A stretch of DNA of 64,000 nt. It comes from Streptomyces sp. NBC_00820 (GTDB lineage Bacteria; Actinomycetota; Actinomycetes; Streptomycetales; Streptomycetaceae). Under the pieces are notes generated by a model. That model worked only from the letters and a program-made list of their open reading frames with translations. It searched no databases and was not told where the DNA came from. Location of the stretch: the NCBI RefSeq assembly GCF_036347055.1, contig NZ_CP108882.1, positions 558,001 to 622,000 on the forward strand, given 5' to 3'. The translations under genes were made by a program, and so were the position numbers. Positions 16,186 through 28,677 of this stretch are shown here, piece by piece. The number at the start of each line of letters is the position of its first letter. Position 1 is the stretch's first letter.

Positions 16186-17110
16186 CGCGGAAGTCTCCTC
16201 CTGAACGGTCCCGGTCGCCGAGGCCACTGCCGGCGACCTCCCGGAACACGTCCTCGAGCGTGGGCAGGGTGTCCGTCTCCCGGCGCTCGGCCAGGCCCCG
16301 GCGCAGTTCGTCCGGGGTACCCAGGGCGCGGACGCGGCCCCGGTGCATCAGGCCGACCCGGTCGCAGTACTGGTCGGCCTCGTCCATGTAGTGGGTGGTG
16401 ACCAGGACGGTCATGCCGGTGGCGGCACGGACGGCGTCGATGTGCGCCCAGACGCTGGTGCGGGCGATGGGGTCCAGGCCGATGGTGGGCTCGTCGAGGA
16501 TCAGCAGCCGGGGCGCGCTGACCAGGGCCTGGGCGAGTTCGAGGCGGCGGACCATGCCGCCGGAGTAGGTGCCGGCCAGGCGGTCGGCCGCGTCGGCGAG
16601 GTCGACGGCCGCGAGTGCCTGGGCGACGCGTTCGGCGCGCTCGCGGCGCGGCACGTCGAAGACGCGGGCGAAGAGGGCCACGTTCTCGCGTCCGGTGAGT
16701 CCGCTGTCGGCGGACAGCTGCTGCGGGACGTAGCCGAGGAGGCGGCGCACCGCCATGCGCTCCTTGGCGGCGTCGTGGCCGAAGACGCGGACCGTGCCCG
16801 CCGGTACCGGCAGCAGCGTGGTGATGCAGCGGATGGCGGTGGTCTTGCCGGCGCCGTTGGGTCCGAGCAGCCCGAACACCTCGCCCTCGCGGACGGTGAG
16901 ATCGAGCCCGTCGACGGCGTTGGTGTCGCCGAAGGCGTAGGCGAGCCGCGTACAGGCGACGGCCTCGGCGGGGGCGGAGGCGTCGGAACGGGCGGCCGAA
17001 CCGGCTGCATCGACGGGGACGACGGCGGGGTCCGCGCCGGGGGCGACAGCGGGGTCCGCGTCAACGGGGGCGTCGGAGGGGGCGGGGGTGTCGTCGGGGG
17101 CGGTCGTCAT
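16145..17110 (-). CDS. ABC exporter ATP-binding subunit (DrrA-like)
   Basis: This 321-aa ATPase starts at ATG 17110, overlapping the MarR stop by ATGA. The first 50 residues are an Asp/Ala/Pro-rich unstructured tail. Then come Walker A (GPNGAGKTT), the Q-loop region LLGYVPQQLSADSGLTGREN, signature (TYSGGMVRRLELAQAL), Walker B (LLILDEPTIGLDP) and the H-loop (VLVTTHYMDEAD). The ending with VFREVAG fits DrrA-type exporters, whose C-terminal segment couples to the permease. It powers export through the ABC-2 permease encoded next. Confidence 0.93.
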   Translation of the reverse strand: MTTAPDDTPAPSDAPVDADPAVAPGADPAVVPVDAAGSAARSDASAPAEAVACTRLAYAFGDTNAVDGLDLTVREGEVFGLLGPNGAGKTTAIRCITTLLPVPAGTVRVFGHDAAKERMAVRRLLGYVPQQLSADSGLTGRENVALFARVFDVPRRERAERVAQALAAVDLADAADRLAGTYSGGMVRRLELAQALVSAPRLLILDEPTIGLDPIARTSVWAHIDAVRAATGMTVLVTTHYMDEADQYCDRVGLMHRGRVRALGTPDELRRGLAERRETDTLPTLEDVFREVAGSGLGDRDRSGGDFRDVRSTRRTARRVG

Positions 17111-17562
17111 GCTTCCTCGGCCTCCTCGTGCAGGGCGGCGGCCAGCTTCCGCAACGCCGGGAGCGCCGCGTACAGGGCCTCGCGGTCGGCCTCGTCGAGC
17201 CGGGACACCTGCCGGGCGACCAGTTCGGCGCGTCGGTGGCGCCAGTCCTCCAGGCGGGTCCGGGCGGCGTCGGTGAGGAGCAGACGGGCGGCCCGCCGGT
17301 CGGCCGGGTCGGTCTCGCGGACCAGGTAGCCGTCGCGGACGAGGTGGTTGACGAGGGTCGACACGGAGTTGCCCGCCAGACGCAGCTCCCGGGCGGCCTC
17401 CGAGACACCGACGCCCGGACGGCCCTCGACCAGGCGCAGCAGTTCGACCTCGGCGCCACGCAGCCTCGGCCCGGTGAGGCCGGCGCGCAGCCGGCGCCGG
17501 ATCAGTCGCTGGATCCGGACCAGAGAGTCGGCGAGCTCCTCCGCGAGGGATTCCGCGTTCAC
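17107..17562 (-). CDS. MarR-family transcriptional regulator of the ABC exporter operon
   Basis: GTG 17562 gives 151 aa with a central winged helix-turn-helix: ELLRLVEGRPGVGVSEAARE, then the recognition helix LAGNSVSTLVNHLVRDGYLV and the wing ETDPADRRAARLLLT with the DxRxxR motif. Helices at both ends would form the dimer. It is the first gene of the MarR-ATPase-permease operon, and a perfect 11-bp inverted repeat lies only 7 nt upstream of its start, so autorepression relieved by an exported ligand is the simple model. No Shine-Dalgarno is obvious; the transcript may be nearly leaderless. Confidence 0.9.
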   Translation of the reverse strand: MNAESLAEELADSLVRIQRLIRRRLRAGLTGPRLRGAEVELLRLVEGRPGVGVSEAARELRLAGNSVSTLVNHLVRDGYLVRETDPADRRAARLLLTDAARTRLEDWRHRRAELVARQVSRLDEADREALYAALPALRKLAAALHEEAEEA

Positions 17563-17569
17563 ATCACAA

Positions 17570-17594
17570 GATTACCTCTGTCGCAGAGGTAATC
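17570..17594. promoter_or_regulatory. Palindromic operator of the MarR-ABC operon
   Basis: GATTACCTCTG and CAGAGGTAATC form a perfect 11-bp inverted repeat around a 3-nt centre. It ends 8 nt upstream of the marR-like start codon, where it would cover the promoter or transcription start. The centre-to-centre distance suits a MarR dimer. Confidence 0.8.
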
Positions 17595-17669
17595 GCGCGG
17601 ACTGCAGAGGCAACCGCCTCAAGGCCAGGTCAAGAGGCGGGCGCGAGCGTGGACGCGAGAGGCGGACCC

Positions 17670-17720
17670 AAATGCACCTTATGGGGGCATTTGTTTCGAT
17701 TCACCCGTCCGGGGGAATCA
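17670..17720 (+). promoter_or_regulatory. Possible SigB/F-type promoter and inverted repeat upstream of the sigma factor gene
   Basis: AAATGC and GCATTT (17670-17692) form a 6-bp inverted repeat with an 11-nt spacer. It overlaps GTTT at 17693-17696, which is followed at about 15 nt by GGGGGAA. That spacing resembles the GTTT-N14/16-GGGTAT promoters read by SigB/SigF-class sigma factors, which would allow autoregulation, but the -10 part matches poorly. Confidence 0.3.
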
Positions 17721-17849
17721 ACCCCCCGTGCTTCGGCCAGGAGGCACGTCCGTGGGACCCGGCTCAGACCGGCCCCCGATGTCGATGTGCCCGGTCCGAG
17801 CGTGCCCTCCCACGGTGACTGTCACCCACCTGCCGAGGAAGTACGAGCA

Positions 17850-18644
17850 ATGCCTGTCACTGGCTGCACGAAGCCCCATCCCCACGACGACGCCCCCGAC
17901 ACGGCCGAGTCCTTCGAACGGCTCGCCGCGCTGCCGGACGGCCCCGAGCGCCGCGCGCTGCGGGACGAGCTGGTCCGGCTCTGGCTGCCCATGGCCGAGC
18001 GGATAGCGGTGCGCTTCCGCGGCCGCGGGGAGTCACTGGAGGACCTGTACCAGGTGGCCGCGCTGGGCCTGGTCAAGGCCGTGGACCATTTCGATCCGGA
18101 GCGCGGCCGCGCCTTCGAGGCCTACGCGGTCCCCACCATCACCGGCGAGATCAAGCGCCACTTCCGCGACCACATGTGGACCCTGCACGTGCCACGCCGG
18201 GTCCAGGACCTGCGGAACAGGGTGCGCGGCGCCATGAAGGAACTGGCCCAGACCACCTCGGGCCACGCTCCCACCGTCGCCGAGATCGCCGCGCACACCC
18301 GGCTCACCGAGGCCGAGGTGCGCACCGGGCTGGAGGCCCTGGAGTGCTTCTCGGCGCTGTCCCTCGACGCGGAGGTGGCCGGTACGGACGGGTACGCGCT
18401 CGGCGACTCCCTGGGGGAGGCGGACCCCGGCTTCGACCTCGTGGTCGACCGCGCGGCGGTCAAGCCGTGTCTGGCGGCGCTGCCCGAACGTGAGCGCGTC
18501 ATCCTCTACCTGCGCTTCTTCCGGGGCATGACACAGAGCCGGATCGCCGAGCAGCTCGGCATCTCGCAGATGCACGTCTCCCGGCTGCTCAGCGGCTGCT
18601 GCGACCGGCTCCGCACGGAGCTGCTCTCGGAGGAACGCGGCTGA
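17850..18644 (+). CDS. SigB/SigF/SigG-type RNA polymerase sigma factor
   Basis: From ATG 17850 (GAGGAAG upstream) the protein is 264 aa, the normal size for the stress/sporulation sigma factors of Streptomyces. Region 2 is clear: ESLEDLYQVAALGLVKAVDH with the -10 recognition helix, then FEAYAVPTITGEIKRHFRDH and WTLHVPRRVQDL. Region 3 spans ELAQTTSGHAPTVAEIAAHT and region 4 is LPERERVILYLRFFRGMTQS with the HTH RIAEQLGISQMHVSRLLSGC. Such factors are held by RsbW-like anti-sigma factors and released by stress or development. No anti-sigma gene is adjacent, but an intact RsbW-like ATPase (33224-33658) lies 14.6 kb away. Confidence 0.95.
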   Translation: MPVTGCTKPHPHDDAPDTAESFERLAALPDGPERRALRDELVRLWLPMAERIAVRFRGRGESLEDLYQVAALGLVKAVDHFDPERGRAFEAYAVPTITGEIKRHFRDHMWTLHVPRRVQDLRNRVRGAMKELAQTTSGHAPTVAEIAAHTRLTEAEVRTGLEALECFSALSLDAEVAGTDGYALGDSLGEADPGFDLVVDRAAVKPCLAALPERERVILYLRFFRGMTQSRIAEQLGISQMHVSRLLSGCCDRLRTELLSEERG

Positions 18645-18673
18645 GCCTCACGGAGCCGACGGACGGCCGAGCC

Positions 18674-19153
18674 TCACTCCTCCGGACACCCGGAGATCTC
18701 CTCCGTCACGGCTGGCACGACCTCCGCCGGCGCCTGCGGCGTCTCCGGCGCCTGCACCCTCTCCGTCCCCTCCGGCCTCTCCGTCCCCTCCGGTCTCTCC
18801 CGCCCCTCCGGCCCCGTCACCACGGGTACGGTGCCCTGCTCGGCGCCGGGGACCTGTGTAGGTCCGTACCGGTCGAGCGCGCTCTCCAGTTCCGCGCGGA
18901 TCTCGGGCTCGATGTCACCCCGGCGGCCCCAGACGAGGATCAGCTCCGCGATGGTGCGCAGCTTGATGTTGGTGTGCTGGGAGACCTCCTTGAGCACCTC
19001 CCACCCCTGGTCCGGCGAGATCCGGCCGAGGGCCACCATCATCCCGATCGCCTGGTCGACGACCGCGTGGGAGGTCACGGCCTCCTTCAGCTGATCGACT
19101 TCCGTCCGCAGCTCGGTGATCCGGTCCGGCTCGCTCTCCGCCATACCCTCCAT
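18674..19153 (-). CDS. ANTAR-domain RNA-binding regulator (short form)
   Basis: The 159-aa product starts at ATG 19153 (ATG 19144 is an alternative). After a short coiled-coil start (ITELRTEVDQLKEAVTSH) comes the ANTAR three-helix domain at about 27-85: VVDQAIGMMVALGRISPDQG, WEVLKEVSQHTNIKLRTIAE, LILVWGRRG. The C-terminal 60 residues are low complexity with PEGTERPEGTER units and many Pro/Glu. ANTAR proteins bind paired hairpins in nascent RNA and prevent termination; Streptomyces encode many such stand-alone forms. The gene ends facing the sigma factor gene, 29 nt away. Confidence 0.88.
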   Translation of the reverse strand: MEGMAESEPDRITELRTEVDQLKEAVTSHAVVDQAIGMMVALGRISPDQGWEVLKEVSQHTNIKLRTIAELILVWGRRGDIEPEIRAELESALDRYGPTQVPGAEQGTVPVVTGPEGRERPEGTERPEGTERVQAPETPQAPAEVVPAVTEEISGCPEE

Positions 19154-19272
19154 GCTGCTCACTCGCCTGGCCCCCTGCCACCGGGGTACTCGACAGGCAT
19201 CCCACCCCCATCCGGTTGGACACTGTTCGCAGAGCGGTGGCCGCCGGGCCCCGAGAGCAGGACGCGACCGCA

Positions 19273-20085
19273 ATGACCCAAGAGACCCCTCTCAGCGGTG
19301 AACCGAGGAAGAACAGGGAGATCGTCTCCACCCACTCCGTCTTCGGTGCGCCGTGCTGGGTGAGCCTGACCAGCCGCGACCGGCAGACCACCCAGGACTT
19401 CTACACGGCCGTCCTGGGCTGGCGATGGCGTGGCGCCAAGCTCGGCGACCACTTCCGGATCGCGCTGGCGGGCGGCGTGCCGGTGGCCGGGATCGCGGCG
19501 GTCGCCGACATGTGGCAGATGACGGTGGCCTGGACGCCGTACTTCGCGGTGCCGGACGCCGACGTGGCCGTGGCCCGCGCCCGCGAGCGCGGCGGTACGG
19601 CCGCGGTCGGACCGCTGTCCTTCCCGCCGGGCCGTGCCGCGCTCCTCGCCGACCGCGACGGAGCCACCTTCGGCATCTGGCAGGGCGAACTGGTCTCCAA
19701 CTGGGAGACGTGGCGCCGCGCGGCCCCGACCTTCATCCGGCTGCACACCCGCAACGCCTTCGACTCCGCGATCTTCTACGGCGAGATCCTCGACTGGGCC
19801 TCCGGGAAACCGGGGTGCTGCGAGGTCGAGTACGAGGGCGGCGAGGTGGTCCTGCGCAGCCGGGGCGACGCGGTCGCGCGTATCGACTCGGGCGCGGTGG
19901 AAGCGACTCCCGACCCCTCCGTTCGGCCGCACTGGCAGATTCATTTCACGGTCACGGACGTCGCGGCCTGTGCCCGCGCGGCCGAGAAGCACGGCGGCAG
20001 CGTCCTGCGCGAGGACGACCAGGAGGCGATTCTGCGGGACCCGGACGGCGCCCAGTTCACGGTGACGTCCCGCCACGCCCACTGA
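19273..20085 (+). CDS. VOC-family (glyoxalase/bleomycin-resistance fold) protein, two modules
   Basis: The ATG at 19273 gives 270 aa with two tandem vicinal-oxygen-chelate modules. The first begins FGAPCWVSLTSRDRQTTQDF and ends DRDGATFGIWQG; the second begins FIRLHTRNAFDSAIFYGEIL and ends LRDPDGAQFTV. Each has the beta-alpha-beta3 pattern with the YxxxLGW-type helix end. It resembles the Streptomyces group that includes small-molecule-binding or hydrolase-like proteins; the reaction is not predictable. It stands alone, divergent from the ANTAR gene, and is closed by a hairpin shared with glgX. Confidence 0.88.
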   Translation: MTQETPLSGEPRKNREIVSTHSVFGAPCWVSLTSRDRQTTQDFYTAVLGWRWRGAKLGDHFRIALAGGVPVAGIAAVADMWQMTVAWTPYFAVPDADVAVARARERGGTAAVGPLSFPPGRAALLADRDGATFGIWQGELVSNWETWRRAAPTFIRLHTRNAFDSAIFYGEILDWASGKPGCCEVEYEGGEVVLRSRGDAVARIDSGAVEATPDPSVRPHWQIHFTVTDVAACARAAEKHGGSVLREDDQEAILRDPDGAQFTVTSRHAH

Positions 20086-20101
20086 CCGCCCACACACACG
20101 T

Positions 20102-20134
20102 CACCGCCACCGCGAGACATCCGCGGTGGCGGTG
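20102..20134. terminator. Bidirectional hairpin between the VOC gene and glgX
   Basis: CACCGCCACCGCG and CGCGGTGGCGGTG form a perfect 13-bp stem with a 7-nt loop, 16 nt after the VOC stop and 50 nt before the end of glgX on the other strand. Confidence 0.8.
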
Positions 20135-20184
20135 GTGACCGGTGAGGTGGGGCCGTCGCGAGACGGCGGCGGGGCCGCTCGGGG

Positions 20185-22322
<2,138 letters not shown>

Positions 22323-22326
<4 letters not shown>

Positions 22327-22859
22327 CGGGCACCCTCCAAGGCGCCCTCGAAGGCGTCGTGGAGGGCGTCGTCCATGGCCGCGGCCGGTGCGGCCACCGA
22401 GGCCACCCGCAGCGCGCGCGGCACTTGCAGCACCTGGCGCAGGCTCGGCGCAGGGGCGAGCGGGACCAGCGGGACGCGCTGCCCGGCACGGGCCCGCTGG
22501 GAGAACCAGATGATCTTGCTGCCGGTCTCCGTGGCGCAGCATCCCCAGCCGTCGCTCATGGCGGCGATGTCGGCCAGGCAGGCCCGCAGGTCCTGGTCGG
22601 GGCGCAGGTCCCGGTCGTCCCCGCCGACGGCGGTGATGAGGTGCTGGCCGTTCCACCACATCTCGATCGACGTGGCCTTGTCGGTGGCATGCTGGTCGAT
22701 CGCCCGCAGCAGCAGTTCGGTGCCGCGGCGGACGGGGACCACGAGGTTCTCCAGGTCCCAATAGCGGAGGTGGGCGGCCAGGATGCGGCTGACCTGTCCC
22801 ACCCGTTCCGGGCTGACTTCCACGTCGAGGTGGTAGTAGCAGGGCACTGCGGTCTTCAT
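22323..22859 (-). CDS. Degenerate RsbW-like (GHKL-fold) protein co-transcribed with glgX
   Basis: The 178-aa protein begins at ATG 22859 after GAGGAGC. Its layout follows Streptomyces RsbW-like anti-sigma ATPases: [25 protein letters not shown] in place of the first helix, then [19 protein letters not shown] where the N-box ELxxNAxxHA should be, a strand pair [11 protein letters not shown], and [20 protein letters not shown] ending the domain. The key N-box Asn and the glycine-rich G-box are missing, so ATP binding is doubtful. A Pro/Ala-rich tail follows. Its GTGA overlap with glgX implies coupled translation. It may be a regulatory protein that has lost kinase activity. The family match is by eye only. 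Confidence 0.6.
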
Positions 22860-23153
22860 CGTCGCTTGCTCCTCACCGGCGAAGCTCCCGATCCCCCGCC
22901 CGCCCGGGAGGGATCCCGGACACGTAACGTGAGCTTCGATCGCTTCTGAGTCACCTCCACAGTGGGGTCGCTACGCCATTCGTGCAACACGAGCATCACG
23001 AACGGCCGGGTCGTTGAACGTCCAACAGGACGTTGTGTGTCCATACGTGCACCATGAGTGAAAGCCTCGATCGCCGTAACGGTTCCGTGCCTCTCCCTGC
23101 GCGGACGCCACCCGACCGCCGGGAGCGCGCCCAGTCGAGAGCGTGGAAGGTGA
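22860..23153. promoter_or_regulatory. Divergent promoter region between the glgX and glgE operons
   Basis: This 294-bp stretch separates the two divergent glycogen transcription units. It is relatively AT-rich around 22920-23060 and contains AACGTCC-AACA-GGACGTT (23017-23034), a perfect 7-bp inverted repeat that could be an operator acting on both sides. TTGAAC at 23015-23020 may be a -35 box for the rightward genes. No coding sequence is supported. Confidence 0.5.
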
Positions 23154-23462
23154 ATGAGGGCCATGCTGCTACCCGCCAAGGCCGAAGTGGCCCGGCAGTT
23201 GCGGCGTTACCGGGCATGGGAGCGCGAGATGCTCGCCTCGCCCCACGACCGCGCGGTCCGGGCCACCTTCGAGGATTCCGGCTACACCCTGTGTGTGCTG
23301 ATGGGAAAACGCTGCGCCCGCGAGGCGGCGGACGCGGCCGAGCGGTATCTGCGTTCCACCCTGGCCGGCTATCTGCGCGAGCAGGACAGCCGGCCCCAGC
23401 CGGGCCGGGCGGCCCGTCGCGCGCCGCCGTCGGAGCGGCGTTCCACGGCGCCAAGCTCCTGA
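23154..23462 (+). CDS. DUF5133-type small protein upstream of glgE
   Basis: The open frame gives 102 aa from ATG 23154; ATG 23163, with GAGGG just before it, may be the real start (99 aa). The region EVARQLRRYRAWEREMLASP then RAVRATFEDSGYTLCVLMGK and AADAAERYLR matches the short Streptomyces DUF5133 family, whose core SYTLCV.TG is seen here as GYTLCVLMG. Family members are small helical proteins often found near regulatory and stress genes; their function is unknown. The tail is Arg/Pro/Ser-rich. It lies 108 nt before glgE, with a strong hairpin in between. Confidence 0.68.
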   Translation: MRAMLLPAKAEVARQLRRYRAWEREMLASPHDRAVRATFEDSGYTLCVLMGKRCAREAADAAERYLRSTLAGYLREQDSRPQPGRAARRAPPSERRSTAPSS

Positions 23463-23520
23463 CCTGGCACCGTTCATGGCGTTCCCCTCGGGACGGCGAC
23501 GGCCGCCCCGTTTCTCGGAT

Positions 23521-23551
23521 CGCGAAGCCGGGCCCGGTGCCCGGCTTCGCG
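23521..23551 (+). terminator. Strong hairpin between the DUF5133 gene and glgE
   Basis: CGCGAAGCCGGGC and GCCCGGCTTCGCG form a perfect 13-bp stem with a 5-nt loop, followed 3 nt later by the glgE ribosome binding site. It may end the DUF5133 transcript or act as an attenuator/processing element that sets glgE output. No U-tract is present. Confidence 0.65.
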
Positions 23552-23570
23552 CACGGCGGAGGTGAGAAAC

Positions 23571-25558
23571 ATGCGCAGGACCCCGGCGATCGGCCGCGTA
23601 CCGGTACGTGACGTCCGGCCGGCCGTGGAGTGCGGCAGGCGCCCGGCGAAGGCGGTGACCGGAGAAACGTTCCAGGTCACCGCCACCGTGTTCCGTGAGG
23701 GACATGACGCGGTGGGTGCCAATGTGGTCCTGCGCGATCCGAAGGGCCGTCGCGGCCCGTGGACCCCGATGCGTGAGCTGAGCCCCGGCAGCGACCTCTG
23801 GGGCGCGGAGATCACCCCTGACGCCACCGGCCGCTGGACGTACCGGGTGGAGGCCTGGAGCGATCCGCTGACGACCTGGCGGCACATCGCGGGGGTGAAG
23901 GTGCCGGCCGGTATCGACGTCGGCCTGGTCCTGGAGGAGGGCGCCGAACTCCACGAGCGCGCGGCCGCCGGGGTGCCCAAGGGGCCGGAGCGGAACCTGG
24001 TGCTGGCGGCCGCCACGGCCCTCGGCGACGACACCCTGTCGGTGCGGGACCGCCTCACGGGCGCCCTGTCGGCGGAGGTGGCCGAGCTGCTCACCCGGTA
24101 TCCGCTGCGGGAGCTGGTCTCGGCGTCGGATCCGATGCCGCTGCTGGTGGAGCGGGAGCGGGCGCTGTACGGCTCCTGGTACGAGTTCTTCCCGCGTTCG
24201 GAGGGTGCGGCGGAGGGTGCGCACGGTACCTTCCGCACCGCCGCCCGGCGGCTTGAGGCGATCGCGGAGATGGGCTTCGACGTGGTCTATCTGCCGCCGG
24301 TGCATCCGATCGGGACGACGTTTCGCAAGGGCCGCAACAACACGCTGACCGCGGGTCCCGACGACGTCGGTGTGCCGTGGGCGATCGGTTCGCCCGAGGG
24401 CGGTCACGACGCCGTCCATCCCGATCTGGGCACGCTCGACGACTTCGACCACTTCGTGGGCCGGGCGCGGGAGTTGGGTCTGGAGGTGGCGTTGGACTTC
24501 GCCCTCCAGTGCTCCCCCGACCACCCCTGGGTGCACAAGTACCCGGAGTGGTTCCACCACCGGCCGGACGGCACGATCGCCTACGCGGAGAATCCGCCGA
24601 AGAAGTACCAGGACATCTACCCCGTCGCCTTCGACGCCGACATGGACGGCCTGGTCGCGGAGACCGTGCGGGTGCTGCGGCACTGGATGGAGCACGGGGT
24701 GCGGATCTTCCGCGTCGACAACCCGCACACCAAGCCGGTGGTCTTCTGGGAGCGGGTGATCGGTGAGGTCAACTCGGCCGACCCGGACGTGATCTTCCTG
24801 GCGGAGGCGTTCACCCGTCCGGCGATGATGCACACCCTGGCGCAGGTCGGTTTCCAGCAGTCGTACACGTACTTCACCTGGCGCAACAGCAAGCAGGCGC
24901 TGACGGACTACCTGACCGAGCTGTCGGGTGAGGCGGCGGCCTGGATGCGGCCGAACTTCTTCGCCAACACCCCCGACATCCTGCACGCCTACCTCCAGCA
25001 CGGCGGCCGGCCCGCCTTCGAGATCCGCGCCGTCCTCGCCGCGACCCTGTCCCCCTCCTGGGGCATCTACAGCGGCTACGAACTCTGCGAGAACACCCCC
25101 CAGCGCGAGGGCGGCGAGGACTACCTCGACTCGGAGAAGTACCAGCTCGTCCACCGCGACTGGGAGGCCGCCGCACGCGAGGGCCGCACCATCGCACCCC
25201 TGATCACCCGGCTCAACACCATCCGCCGGCAGCACCCCGCGCTACAGCGCCTGCGCAATCTCCGCTTCCATCCGACCGACAACGACTCGGTGCTCGCCTA
25301 CAGCAAGAGCACGGGGACGGACACGGTCATCGTGGTCGTCAACCTCGACCCGCATCACACCCAGGAGGCCACGGTCTCGTTGGACATGCCGCAACTCGGC
25401 CTGGACCGGAACGCTGCCCTGTCCGTACACGACGAACTGACAGGGGAGACCTACCACTGGGGCAGGACCAACTACGTGCGACTCTCCCCCGGCCGGGTGC
25501 CGGCGCACGTGCTCCACGTCGGGCGATCGACGCCCCAGATCGGAGGGCCCGCAGCCTC

Positions 25559-25562
<4 letters not shown>
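23571..25562 (+). CDS. glgE: Alpha-1,4-glucan:maltose-1-phosphate maltosyltransferase GlgE
   Basis: ATG 23571 follows GGCGGAGG and gives 663 aa. GlgE extends alpha-1,4-glucan with maltosyl units from maltose 1-phosphate. The GH13_3 catalytic residues are D383 ([10 protein letters not shown]), E412 (FLAEAFTRP) and D469 (FANTPDIL), each exactly 11 positions earlier than in the characterised S. coelicolor enzyme. The N-terminal region (about 1-110) is the Ig-like N domain, and [16 protein letters not shown] is the family's substrate loop. It overlaps treS by ATGA, so GlgE and TreS are made together, which fits their shared intermediate. Confidence 0.96.
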
Positions 25563-27277
<1,715 letters not shown>

Positions 27278-27308
27278 GGCTCCGGCGCCGAGGAAAGGAC
27301 GCGTCACC

Positions 27309-28673
27309 ATGCCGAAGACCATCACTCTCCGGCCCAGAACCGCCGACGGAGCCGAACGGCCGCTCGCCTCGCTGGGCGGGCTGCTGCACGACTGGCTGCC
27401 CGAACAGCGCTGGTTCGCGGGCAAGGACCGGCCGGTCACCGATCTGTCGGTGCTGTCCATGACCGAGCTGTTCCCGGGCTGTCTGCATCTGCTGGTGCAC
27501 GCCTCGCACGCGCCGGTGCCCACCCCGGGCGGCACCACCCCGCCCGGCGACTGCTACCAGCTGCTGCTCGGCCTGCGCGAGCAGCGCTCCCCGCGCCTGG
27601 AGCGGGCGTTCATCGGCCGCGCCGAGCGGGGCCCGCTGGCGGGCCTCGCCGTCTACGACGCCCTGCACGACCCGCACGCCGCGAACCTGCTGCTGGAACG
27701 GCTGCGGCAGCCCGGCACCGCGGGCCCGCTGAGCTTCGAGGCGGCCCCGGGCGCCGGACTGCCCGGCGGCCTTCCGCCCCGGCTGCTGGACGCCGAGCAG
27801 TCCAACTCCTCGATCGTGTACGGCGACGCGTACATCCTGAAGGTGTTCCGCCGCATCCAGCCGGGCGTCAACCCCGACCTGGAGGTGCCGGGCGCACTGG
27901 CCGCGCAGGGCTGCCGGCGGGTGCCCGCTCCGGTGGCGTGGTTCAGCACGACCGCTCCGCGCCCGGCCACGCTGGGTGTGCTGCAGCCGTTCCTGCCGGA
28001 CGCCACCGACGGCTGGACGCTGGCGTTGCGCGCCCTCGCCGCGGGCGAGGACTTCACCACCGAGGCGAGCGAGCTGGGCCGGGCGATGGCCGAGGTGCAC
28101 GTGGCGCTGGCCGATGCGTTCCCCCCGGCCGGGCAGGGCGAGAACGGCCGTACCGCGGAGGCGATGTGCGCGCGGCTGGAGGCGGCCGCGCGCGCCGTGC
28201 CCGGACTGCGGCCGTTCGTGCCCGGTCTGCGGGCGGCGTTCGGCGCGCTGGCGACCTGCGACGCCGGGCCACCCGCCCAGCGCATCCACGGCGATCTGCA
28301 CCTCGGACAGGTGCTGCGGGCCGGACACGACTGGTTCGTCATCGACTTCGAGGGCGAGCCCTCCCGTCCGCTCTCCGAGCGGCGGGCCGCGCACTCCCCG
28401 GTGCGGGACGTCGCCGGGATGCTGCGCTCCTTCGACTACGCGGCCCGGCAGCGCCGCCCCTGGCGACCCGAATGGGCGCGCCGCTGCCGGGAGGCGTTCT
28501 GCGCGGGCTATGCCGCGCGGGCAGGCTGGGATCCACGCAAGAAGCACGCGCTGCTGCGCGCGCACGAAACAGACAGGGCGGTGTACGAGGTGCTGTACGA
28601 AGCGAGACACCGGCCGGACTGGCTGCCGGTCCCGATGGCCGCGATCAAGCGGCTCGCCGTGTGGGGGGGCTGA
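27309..28673 (+). CDS. pep2: Maltokinase Pep2
   Basis: ATG 27309 follows GAGGAAAGGACG and gives 454 aa. The enzyme phosphorylates maltose from TreS to maltose 1-phosphate, the GlgE donor. It has the N-terminal cap ([18 protein letters not shown], the family signature) and an aminoglycoside-phosphotransferase-like kinase fold: [18 protein letters not shown] with the ATP-binding lysine, [11 protein letters not shown] as the catalytic Brenner loop with its Asp, and [12 protein letters not shown] as the metal-binding motif. It is the third gene of the operon, ending 4 nt before the glgB start codon. Confidence 0.95.
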   Translation: MPKTITLRPRTADGAERPLASLGGLLHDWLPEQRWFAGKDRPVTDLSVLSMTELFPGCLHLLVHASHAPVPTPGGTTPPGDCYQLLLGLREQRSPRLERAFIGRAERGPLAGLAVYDALHDPHAANLLLERLRQPGTAGPLSFEAAPGAGLPGGLPPRLLDAEQSNSSIVYGDAYILKVFRRIQPGVNPDLEVPGALAAQGCRRVPAPVAWFSTTAPRPATLGVLQPFLPDATDGWTLALRALAAGEDFTTEASELGRAMAEVHVALADAFPPAGQGENGRTAEAMCARLEAAARAVPGLRPFVPGLRAAFGALATCDAGPPAQRIHGDLHLGQVLRAGHDWFVIDFEGEPSRPLSERRAAHSPVRDVAGMLRSFDYAARQRRPWRPEWARRCREAFCAGYAARAGWDPRKKHALLRAHETDRAVYEVLYEARHRPDWLPVPMAAIKRLAVWGG

Positions 28674-28677
28674 CGTC

